64,000 nt of DNA, taken from Marichromatium purpuratum 984. Lineage in GTDB: Bacteria > Pseudomonadota > Gammaproteobacteria > Chromatiales > Chromatiaceae. The stretch lies in the NCBI RefSeq assembly GCF_000224005.2, contig NZ_CP007031.1, positions 1,765,001 through 1,829,000 of the forward strand, written 5' to 3'. Positions 57,523 to 64,000 of this stretch are shown piece by piece. A program made the position numbers and the translations under genes. The notes beneath the pieces are model-generated. The model worked only from the letters and a program-made list of their open reading frames with translations, ran no database searches and was not told the origin of the DNA. The stretch's first letter is position 1, and each line of letters begins with the position of its first letter.

Positions 57523-57536
57523 TTGCGCTTGCTCAA
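57523..57536 (+). promoter_or_regulatory. FixK/FNR-like box upstream of the octaheme cytochrome gene
   Basis: TTGCGCTTGCTCAA fits the TTG(A/C)-N6-(T/G)CAA pattern of FixK2-type CRP/FNR-family sites. A weak -10-like TTTATT lies at 57560-57565, giving roughly the spacing of a class II activated promoter. An overlapping inverted repeat CTTGCG/CGCAAG is also present. Anaerobic control of the downstream genes would make sense. Confidence 0.4.
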
Positions 57537-57641
57537 GGCGCAAGCGGTGTCTTTGGTGTTTATTTACCAGCCCTAAGCGGGCACTCCTCATCGGCTCGAT
57601 TAGGTCCGCGAAAGCCTTCCCCATCCAATCCGAGGTGCGAG

Positions 57642-59291
57642 ATGTCCATCACCACCACACGACTGGTCGCCGTGGGTCTGATGCTGGTCGCCTGCTCGTC
57701 GTCGGCGTCGCTCCACACGACGCCACAGGAGACGACAGCGCAGGACACGCCGAATCAGCAGCGTCCCCAACGGTCCGGTCCACTCACCGGCGGCACCGCC
57801 GATCATGCCAAGTTCGAGATCCTGCAACAGGCCTTTGAATCCGGGCCAGAAGTCACCGAAGCGTGTCTGAGCTGTCATACCGAGACCGGTGAGCACTTCA
57901 TGCGCAACGTCCACTGGACCTGGGACTATGTCGACCCCGACACCGGCCAGCAGCTCGGCAAGCGCCACCTGATCAACAACTTCTGCACCAACGCCCGTGG
58001 CAACGAGGGGATGTGCGCCCAGTGTCACGCCGGCTACGGCTGGAAGGACGAGGACTTCGACTTCACCGACCAGACCAAGATCGACTGTCTGGTCTGTCAC
58101 GACGGCACCGGCACCTATTACAAGACTCCGAACAACGAGGGTCACTCGGCCTGTTCGGTGATGTTCGAGGACCTGGAACCACTCGATCTCGGCGAGATCG
58201 CGCGCAATGTCGCGCTACCGAGCCGGGAGAACTGTGGCACCTGTCACTTCAACGGCGGCGGCGGCGACAACGTCAAGCATGGCGACCTCTCCACCGCGCT
58301 GATCGATCCACCGCACGAACTCGACGTGCACATGGATGCCGCGGGGCTCAACTTCTCCTGCACCGCCTGCCATATCACCAAGCAGCACGTCTGGGCGGGT
58401 AGTCGCTACAAGATCGTCTCCCGCGATACCGAGGGCACCGGACAGCCCGGCGAGCGCCGCGATGTCGCCACCTGCGAGTCCTGCCACGGACTCTCGCCCC
58501 ACCCGATCGACTCGCTCCGTGCCCTCAAGCTCAACGATCACGTCGCCAGCGTGGCCTGTCAGACCTGCCACATCCCCGAGTTCGCCCGCGGTGGCGTGGC
58601 CACCATCACCGACTGGGATTGGCGCACCGCCGGCAGGACCCGCGACGGCGAGGGTTATCACGAGCACGGCTACACCCAGGGCAACGGCGAGCACCGCTAC
58701 ACCTACAAGTCGATCAAGGGTGACTTCGTCTATGACGAGGACATCGTGCCCGAATACGCCTGGTTCGATGGTCAGATGCACTACACCACCATCGATACCA
58801 AATTCGACGACAGCCAGCAGCCGATCGAGATCAACGGCTTCGAGGGCAACCGCGAGGATGGAAACTCACGCATCTGGCCGTTCAAGCGGATGGTCACCTG
58901 GCTGCCCTACGATGCCGGTAACGGCACCCTGGTCTACACCCATCTCTGGGGCATCGATGACACCGCTTACTGGGGCAATTACGACATGGGACGAGCCATC
59001 GCCCGCGGCATGGCCGATTTCGGGCTCGACTACTCGGGCGAGTTCGGCTTCGTCGAGACCCTCTCCTGGTGGCCGATCACCCACATGGTCGCCCCCAAGG
59101 AGGACGCACTCGCCTGTCGCGACTGCCATGCCGCCGAGGGCCGACTGGCCGGACTCGAGGGGGTCTACCTACCAGGACGCGATCACAGCCGCTGGCTCGA
59201 CATCATCGGTATCATCGCCGTTGGCGCGACCCTGCTCGGCATCCTCGTCCACGCCCTGATCCGACTCTTCTCGAAGGGAGAACAACACTGA
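57642..59291 (+). CDS. Octaheme c-type cytochrome, tetrathionate reductase (OTR) family, membrane-anchored
   Basis: A 549-residue periplasmic multiheme protein. Eight CxxCH sites occur at about C75, C125, C149, C198, C240, C278, C306 and C492. The segments ACLSCHTETGEHFMRNVHW, KRHLINNFCTNARGN, GYGWKDEDFDF and CLVCHDGTGTYYK match the OTR family. Shewanella OTR reduces tetrathionate, nitrite and hydroxylamine in vitro; the role here is not known. Two unusual traits are seen: a lipoprotein-like start (LVAC, lipid site C18) and a C-terminal membrane helix (IIGIIAVGATLLGILVHALI). The stop overlaps the cytochrome b start by 1 nt. GAGGTG lies just before the ATG. Confidence 0.92.
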   Translation: MSITTTRLVAVGLMLVACSSSASLHTTPQETTAQDTPNQQRPQRSGPLTGGTADHAKFEILQQAFESGPEVTEACLSCHTETGEHFMRNVHWTWDYVDPDTGQQLGKRHLINNFCTNARGNEGMCAQCHAGYGWKDEDFDFTDQTKIDCLVCHDGTGTYYKTPNNEGHSACSVMFEDLEPLDLGEIARNVALPSRENCGTCHFNGGGGDNVKHGDLSTALIDPPHELDVHMDAAGLNFSCTACHITKQHVWAGSRYKIVSRDTEGTGQPGERRDVATCESCHGLSPHPIDSLRALKLNDHVASVACQTCHIPEFARGGVATITDWDWRTAGRTRDGEGYHEHGYTQGNGEHRYTYKSIKGDFVYDEDIVPEYAWFDGQMHYTTIDTKFDDSQQPIEINGFEGNREDGNSRIWPFKRMVTWLPYDAGNGTLVYTHLWGIDDTAYWGNYDMGRAIARGMADFGLDYSGEFGFVETLSWWPITHMVAPKEDALACRDCHAAEGRLAGLEGVYLPGRDHSRWLDIIGIIAVGATLLGILVHALIRLFSKGEQH

Positions 59292-59944
59292 TGGCCATGC
59301 GCAAGGTTCTGATCTTCGGACGCTTCGAGCGCTTCTGGCACTGGAGCCAGATGGCGCTGATCGTAATCCTGATGCTCACCGGCTTCGGCCTGCACGGTTT
59401 CCACGACCTGTTCGACTTCGAGGTCGCGGTGACCATTCACATGTATGCCGCGAGCGCCCTGCTGATCCTCTGGATGTTCAGCGTGTTCTGGCTCTTCACC
59501 ACCGAGACCTGGCGTCACTTCCTGCCGACCGGACACGGGCTCTGGCAGGTGCTGCGCTTCTACAGCTTCGGTATCTTCAAGGGTGAGCGCCATCCCTACC
59601 GCAAGGCCTTCTGGCGCAAACACAACCCCTTGCAGGCGCTGGCCTATCTGATGCTCAAGGTGGTGCTCTTCCCGCTGATCTGGGTCACCGGGCTGCTCTA
59701 TATCTTCTACTTCCTGTGGCGCGACATCCCCCACGCCACCGGCTGGCTGGAAGCCGTGGCGATGATTCACACCGGCGCGGCCTTCGCGATCCTCGCCTTC
59801 GCCTTCATCCATGTCTACATGCTCACCACCGGACACTCCTTCCGCGAGCACGTCACCCCGATGATCACCGGCTTCGACCTGGTCGATCTCAACCCCGAGG
59901 AAGAGGCCTATCTGGAGAAGGATCAGCCGGCGATGATCCGCTGA
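59291..59944 (+). CDS. Cytochrome b561/b6-type membrane subunit, partner of the octaheme cytochrome
   Basis: A 217-residue four-helix membrane protein of the hydrogenase/formate-dehydrogenase cytochrome b kind. Candidate heme histidines are in RFERFWHWSQMALIV, VTIHMYAASALLI, and the pair in MIHTGAAFAILAFAFIHVYM. It should exchange electrons between the quinone pool and the octaheme protein, whose gene overlaps its start codon. The C-terminus overlaps the convergent EamA gene by 56 bp. Confidence 0.88.
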   Translation: MAMRKVLIFGRFERFWHWSQMALIVILMLTGFGLHGFHDLFDFEVAVTIHMYAASALLILWMFSVFWLFTTETWRHFLPTGHGLWQVLRFYSFGIFKGERHPYRKAFWRKHNPLQALAYLMLKVVLFPLIWVTGLLYIFYFLWRDIPHATGWLEAVAMIHTGAAFAILAFAFIHVYMLTTGHSFREHVTPMITGFDLVDLNPEEEAYLEKDQPAMIR

Positions 59945-60821
59945 CCCGACGACGGCCAGGGATGGCCACCAATAACGCACTGACGAGAATCAACGCGACA
60001 CCGCCCCACTGCATCGCCGAGAACCGTTCACCGAGCCAGAGCACGGCACCGAGCATCGCCACCACCGGCTCGACGGTGGTCAGCAGTGCCGCGCGCGAGG
60101 CGGCGATCCGTCTCAGTCCACGGGTGAACAGTGCGTAGGCGAGCAGGGTCCCGAACAGACCCATCGCCAGCACGGCACCCCAGATCGACCACTCCCCCCG
60201 GTGAATCGCCAGTCCTTCGAGCGCCTGCCAAGTCATGGGCAACAGCAACAGGACCAGGGCGCTGAGGATGAACCCACTGGCCATCACCGGATCCGGACCG
60301 AGCCGAGCGATCAGCCAGCGTCCGAGCACCGGATAGAGTGCATAGCACAGGCCTGCGGCGAGTCCGAAGAGTACCCCGGCAGGCGCTCCCGTCCCGGTCG
60401 ACAGGGTCTGGCCGAGCAGCAGCACGACCCCGCACAGGGCACCGAGCGCAGCAACGAGGCCACGCCCGGTCACCGACTCACCATCGAACCACACTGCAAA
60501 GACCAGCGCCCAGAGCGGCGCGGTATAGAGCAGCGCCACGGCCATACCGACCCCGACGGCGTCGATCGCCTGGAAGTAGCAGAGGTTGTAGCCGAGCACC
60601 CCGATCAGGCCATGGAGCATCAATCTCGGGGACTGTGCCGCCAACACCCGCAGATCGACGCCACGCAGCAGCCAGCGCGCGCCGACGACGACGAGCAGCA
60701 GCGCGGCACAGAGGATCCGCAGGATGGCGACCTGCTGACCGTCGAACCCGGCGGCATTGAGGGTCACGGCGAACAGGCCCAGGAGGCCCCAGAGCGCCGC
60801 GGCGGCAAGGATCATCGACAT
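59889..60821 (-). CDS. EamA/DMT-family transporter
   Basis: A 310-residue inner-membrane protein with ten helices in two EamA repeats (start MILAAAALWGLLGLFAVTLN; second repeat from about GVLFGLAAGLCYALYPVLGR; end motif GALLWLGER-like: GAVLWLGERFSAMQWGGVAL). Family members export amino acids, nucleosides or other metabolites. The substrate cannot be told. AGGA precedes the ATG at 60821. It follows the AraC gene by about 95 bp in the same direction, so the AraC protein may control it. Confidence 0.86.
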   Translation of the reverse strand: MSMILAAAALWGLLGLFAVTLNAAGFDGQQVAILRILCAALLLVVVGARWLLRGVDLRVLAAQSPRLMLHGLIGVLGYNLCYFQAIDAVGVGMAVALLYTAPLWALVFAVWFDGESVTGRGLVAALGALCGVVLLLGQTLSTGTGAPAGVLFGLAAGLCYALYPVLGRWLIARLGPDPVMASGFILSALVLLLLPMTWQALEGLAIHRGEWSIWGAVLAMGLFGTLLAYALFTRGLRRIAASRAALLTTVEPVVAMLGAVLWLGERFSAMQWGGVALILVSALLVAIPGRRRVSGSSPADPSPDRPLPRG

Positions 60822-60916
60822 CGCGAATCCTGATCGTTGACGATAAAGCGCGACAGCCTAGTGCAGCAGCGCCCGCGGTGTCGTTCGGCAAACCGCGCAA
60901 AGAATTCGGAAATCGC

Positions 60917-61678
60917 TCACCCTGCTCCAGCCGCTGTGCGTCGGTAATCGCTCGGGGTCATCCCGAGATGCTCTTTGAACAGGCTGCAGAAGGACGACGG
61001 ATTGCGATAGCCGAGCAGGTGGGCGATGGTCGCGACCGAGTGATCGGTCTCGCGCAGCAGCCGAGTGGCGCGCGCGAGTCGCTCGGCGATCTGGGCCTGC
61101 TTGGGTGAACGTCCATGACGGGCCCGATACAGCCGATTGAGTTGACTGACCGAGAGCCCGACGCTGGCTGCAATCTCGGCCACATTCGGCCCATCGGCCC
61201 CCTCTTCGGCGAGCAGGCGTTCAGCGCGCAGCAAGCGCGAGGGCGGCCCGATCTCGTCGTCGCTGGCCTCGGCAGCAGGCTCGGCGAGCAATTCGCACGC
61301 CGTGGTGATCGCCGCACGCGAGCAGAGGCGCCGTCCGCCCTGTTCCAGCTCACCGGCGAGCAGGGCGAGATAACGCGAAGCGGTGTTGCCCAGGGTTCGC
61401 ACCGGCGCTGCCTCCTCGCCCAGACAGCACTCGATCAGCAGCGGATCGGCGAGATCGAACACCAGGAATCGATTGCGCGCGCTGCCGCTGAAATCATGCC
61501 GGGCACCGGGCGCGATCACCGCGACCATACCGGCGGCAAGCCGGGTCTCGCGACTGGCAATGACGAGATCCATGGTGCCCTGCAACGGGATCACCACCTG
61601 GGCATGGGGATGGTGGTGGCGTGTCTGCCGGGGGGCGTAGTGACGCAGCTCGATCAGGTAGGCTCGATCATTGCGCAT
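60917..61678 (-). CDS. AraC-family transcriptional regulator
   Basis: A 253-residue regulator with an N-terminal cupin-like sensing domain (HHHPHAQVVIPLQGTMDLVI) and two C-terminal helix-turn-helix motifs (VAEIAASVGLSVSQLNRLYR; VATIAHLLGYRNPSSFCSLF followed by KEHLGMTPSDYRR). The start ATG at 61678 is preferred over the in-frame GTG at 61693; neither has a strong ribosome binding site. The likely target is the adjacent EamA gene. Confidence 0.86.
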   Translation of the reverse strand: MRNDRAYLIELRHYAPRQTRHHHPHAQVVIPLQGTMDLVIASRETRLAAGMVAVIAPGARHDFSGSARNRFLVFDLADPLLIECCLGEEAAPVRTLGNTASRYLALLAGELEQGGRRLCSRAAITTACELLAEPAAEASDDEIGPPSRLLRAERLLAEEGADGPNVAEIAASVGLSVSQLNRLYRARHGRSPKQAQIAERLARATRLLRETDHSVATIAHLLGYRNPSSFCSLFKEHLGMTPSDYRRTAAGAG

Positions 61679-61713
61679 GGTGTCGGGAAACACCGGAGGG
61701 GGTCAGTGAGAAA

Positions 61714-61740
61714 CGGGCACCGTGAGGATCACGATGCCCG
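61714..61740 (-). terminator. Hairpin after ihfB
   Basis: CGGGCA (61714-61719) pairs with TGCCCG (61735-61740), and inside it CGTGA (61721-61725) pairs with TCACG (61729-61733) around a GGA loop. It lies 10 bp past the ihfB stop. Confidence 0.65.
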
Positions 61741-61750
61741 TCGAACGGCC

Positions 61751-62116
61751 TCAGCTGGAGACTGCGACCTGCAGGGAGGGCGCGCTGGCATCGTCGTCAT
61801 CGACGACGTCGGCCTGCGCGGCCCGATCCCGCTGGAATGCCTGGTTGACGCGATCCCGGAGTTCCTTGCCTGGCTTGAAGTGCGGGACGTGCTTGCCGGC
61901 CAGGGCCACCGATTCCCCGGTCTTCGGGTTGCGACCGATACGGGGCGGACGGTAATGGAGCGAAAAGCTTCCGAAGCCACGAATCTCGATTCGTTCACCG
62001 GAGGCGAGCGCACTGCTCATGCGCTCGAGGATCTTTCGAACCGCCTCTTCGACATCTTTGTAGGGAAGATGATCCTGCTCGGCGGCCAGAACGTCGATCA
62101 GCTCGGATTTCGTCAT
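61751..62116 (-). CDS. ihfB: Integration host factor beta subunit
   Basis: A 121-residue DNA-bending protein of the HU/IHF family. [20 protein letters not shown], the DNA-arm motif GRNPKTGE and [17 protein letters not shown] are typical of IHF-beta. The usual length is about 94 residues; here an additional acidic tail ([15 protein letters not shown]) follows. It lies downstream of rpsA, as in E. coli and most gammaproteobacteria, separated by a hairpin. Confidence 0.93.
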   Translation of the reverse strand: MTKSELIDVLAAEQDHLPYKDVEEAVRKILERMSSALASGERIEIRGFGSFSLHYRPPRIGRNPKTGESVALAGKHVPHFKPGKELRDRVNQAFQRDRAAQADVVDDDDASAPSLQVAVSS

Positions 62117-62141
62117 GGTATCGACTCCTGGAAAAGCATGC

Positions 62142-62165
62142 GGGGCCCGCCAGACGGCAGGCCCC
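62142..62165 (-). terminator. Hairpin between rpsA and ihfB
   Basis: GGGGCCCGCC (62142-62151) and GGCAGGCCCC (62156-62165) form a 10-bp stem with one mismatch (a G-U pair in the minus-strand transcript) and a 4-nt loop. It may end rpsA transcripts or attenuate ihfB expression. Confidence 0.6.
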
Positions 62166-62193
62166 GGAGGGTCATGGAAGCGTCAAGCCGGCA

Positions 62194-63876
62194 TTAGTTG
62201 CCGCGCTGGGCCTCTTCCATCTGCTCCTTGAGGATGTCGCCGAGGGTGGCGGTGCCACTGGAGGACTCGCGGGCATAACCCTTGATTGCCGCCTGCTCTT
62301 CTTCGACGTCCTTGGCCTTCATCGACAGCGACAGGGTGCGGTTCTTGCGATCGACACCAAGGAACTTGGCCTCGATCTCCTCACCGGCCTTGAGCACGGT
62401 GCGTGCGTCCTCGACGCGGTCACGCGAGATCTCGGAGGCACGCAGGTAGCCCTCGACGCCGTCGGCCAGTGCGATGGTCGCGCCCTTGGGGTCGACCTCG
62501 GTGATCACGCCGGTGACGATGCTGCCCTTGTCATGCAGTGCCACGAAGCTGGAGAAGGGATCCTTGTCGAGCTGCTTGACGCCGAGCGAGATACGCTCGC
62601 GCTCGGGGTCGACCGAGAGCACCACGGTCTCGAGTTCGTCGCCCTTCTTGTAGCGACGCAGGGCCTGCTCGCCGGACTCGTCCCAGGAGATGTCGGAGAG
62701 GTGCACCAGACCGTCGATGCCGCCCTCGAGACCGATGAAGATACCGAAGTCGGTGATCGACTTGATCTTGCCGGTGACGTGGTCGCCCTTCTTGTGGGTC
62801 GCGGCGAACTCATCCCAGGGGTTGAGTGCGCACTGCTTGATGCCGAGCGAGATGCGACGACGCTCCTCGTCGATGTCGAGCACCATGACCTCGACCTCGT
62901 CGCCAAGCGAGACGACCTTGGTCGGGTGGATGTTCTTGTTGGTCCAGTCCATCTCGGAGACGTGCACCAGACCCTCGACGCCCTCTTCGATCTCGACGAA
63001 GCAGCCGTAGTCGGCGATGTTGGTCACCTTACCGAAGACACGGGTGCTCTCGGGGTAGCGACGCGAGATGTTGACCCACGGATCCTCGCCCATCTGCTTG
63101 AGGCCGAGGGAGACGCGCTGACGCTCACGGTCGAACTTGAGCACCTTGACGCTGATTTCGTCACCGATCTCGACCACCTCGGAGGGGTGCTTGACACGAC
63201 GCCAGGCCATGTCGGTGATGTGCAGCAGGCCGTCGATACCGCCGAGATCCAGGAACGCACCGTAGTCGGTGAGGTTCTTGACGATACCCTTGATCTCCAT
63301 GCCCTCTTCGAGGTTCTTGAGCAGCGCCTCGCGCTCGGCGCTGTACTCTTCCTCGACCACCGCACGGCGCGACACCACGACGTTGTTGCGCTTGCGGTCG
63401 AGCTTGATGACCTTGAATTCCTGTTCCTTGCCTTCGAGGTAGGTGGTATCGCGCACCGGACGCACGTCGACCAGGGAGCCGGGCAGGAAGGCACGCACGG
63501 TGCCGAGGTCGACGGTGAAGCCGCCCTTGACCTTGCCGTTGATCATGCCCTTGACGGTCTCGGCGGCCTCGAAGGCCTTCTCCAGGTGATCCCAGGCCGC
63601 GAAACGCTTGGCCTTCTCGCGCGACAGACGAGTGACGCCGAAACCGTCCTCGACCGCGTCCAGGGCGACCTCGACCTCGTCGCCGACGGCGACCTCGAGC
63701 TCACCTTCGGCGCTGATGAACTGGCTGCGCGGGATCACGCCCTCGGACTTCAGCCCGGCGTTCACCATCACGTTGTCGGACGTGATTTCGATCACGGTAC
63801 CAATGACGATGGTGCCCGGCTGGAGCTGGGTGGTGTTCAGACTCTGTTCAAAAAGTTCGGCAAAGCTTTCGGTCAT
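62194..63876 (-). CDS. rpsA: 30S ribosomal protein S1
   Basis: A 560-residue protein with six S1 RNA-binding repeats. The N-terminus [20 protein letters not shown] and repeats such as [40 protein letters not shown] and [20 protein letters not shown] are unmistakable. It brings mRNA to the ribosome. The ATG at 63876 is used (E. coli S1 also begins MTESFA); an in-frame TTG at 63885 is less likely. AGGA lies 12 nt upstream. The remaining 120 bp to the window edge hold no recognisable gene end; cmk would be expected upstream by analogy. Confidence 0.97.
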   Translation of the reverse strand: MTESFAELFEQSLNTTQLQPGTIVIGTVIEITSDNVMVNAGLKSEGVIPRSQFISAEGELEVAVGDEVEVALDAVEDGFGVTRLSREKAKRFAAWDHLEKAFEAAETVKGMINGKVKGGFTVDLGTVRAFLPGSLVDVRPVRDTTYLEGKEQEFKVIKLDRKRNNVVVSRRAVVEEEYSAEREALLKNLEEGMEIKGIVKNLTDYGAFLDLGGIDGLLHITDMAWRRVKHPSEVVEIGDEISVKVLKFDRERQRVSLGLKQMGEDPWVNISRRYPESTRVFGKVTNIADYGCFVEIEEGVEGLVHVSEMDWTNKNIHPTKVVSLGDEVEVMVLDIDEERRRISLGIKQCALNPWDEFAATHKKGDHVTGKIKSITDFGIFIGLEGGIDGLVHLSDISWDESGEQALRRYKKGDELETVVLSVDPERERISLGVKQLDKDPFSSFVALHDKGSIVTGVITEVDPKGATIALADGVEGYLRASEISRDRVEDARTVLKAGEEIEAKFLGVDRKNRTLSLSMKAKDVEEEQAAIKGYARESSSGTATLGDILKEQMEEAQRGN

Positions 63877-64000
63877 GAGATCCAATTATCCTGAAGAACG
63901 GCGCGCGTTCCACTCCGTCCGGAGCGGTGGGTGATGAATTAAACGACAAGGCCGATGCAGCGCGCACCGACCCGACCAAGTGTCGACCCATCTCCAGAGA

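Overview
The window is about 64 kb of GC-rich DNA, most likely chromosome of a gammaproteobacterium. The rpsA-ihfB pair, recC-recB-recD, msrPQ, the ygfZ fragment and the overall gene style fit that class. An octaheme tetrathionate-reductase-type cytochrome, MetY-type sulfhydrylase and an acyl-CoA/ETF/ETF-QO operon make a purple sulfur bacterium (Chromatiaceae) plausible, but that placement is inference. No tRNA, rRNA, CRISPR array or intact insertion sequence was found.

Layout, left to right. 0-8 kb: a partial ygfZ-like gene, an RNB-family ribonuclease, a Tat-exported DUF882/YcbK-like peptidase, a lytic transglycosylase behind a conspicuous AT-rich gap, a small conserved ORF, a pentapeptide-repeat protein, metY and a BASS-family transporter. 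8-18 kb: a MITE-like repeat island, the methionine-sulfoxide reductase system msrPQ, an approximately 1 kb gene-poor gap rich in hairpins, two methyltransferases, a NERD-domain protein, and an RND efflux adaptor/permease pair. 18-27 kb: a CysZ-like membrane protein fused to a J-domain, an AmmeMemoRadiSam radical SAM enzyme, and a three-gene signalling operon (hybrid kinase with two HPt-like segments, REC-HATPase, REC-HDOD). 27-38.6 kb: a leftward recC-recB-recD operon with a Lon-like protease coupled to its end. 38.8-47 kb: a rightward acyl-CoA degradation operon (acyl-CoA ligase, EtfB, EtfA, acyl-CoA dehydrogenase, ETF-quinone oxidoreductase, MaoC hydratase) facing a TetR regulator that carries an additional N-terminal helix-turn-helix. 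47-50 kb: an AT-rich junction with remnants of a rolling-circle Rep-like gene, then an orphan Wzt-type ABC ATPase and a polysaccharide pyruvyltransferase-like protein. 50-57.5 kb: a YhaO/YhaN-type nuclease-ATPase pair, an L,D-transpeptidase lipoprotein coupled to a class V aminotransferase, and a 30-residue glycine-zipper membrane peptide. 57.5-64 kb: the octaheme cytochrome with its cytochrome b partner, an EamA transporter, an AraC regulator, ihfB and rpsA.

Several gene sets work as units through 1-11 nt overlaps (msrP/msrQ, RND adaptor/permease, recC/recB/recD/lon-like, yhaO/yhaN, LDT/aminotransferase, OTR/cyt b). The observations I consider most worth following are the CysZ-J-domain fusion, the membrane-anchored octaheme cytochrome/cytochrome b module with a FixK/FNR-like box upstream, the three-gene phosphorelay, the double-HTH TetR protein, and the Rep-remnant/orphan Wzt junction.
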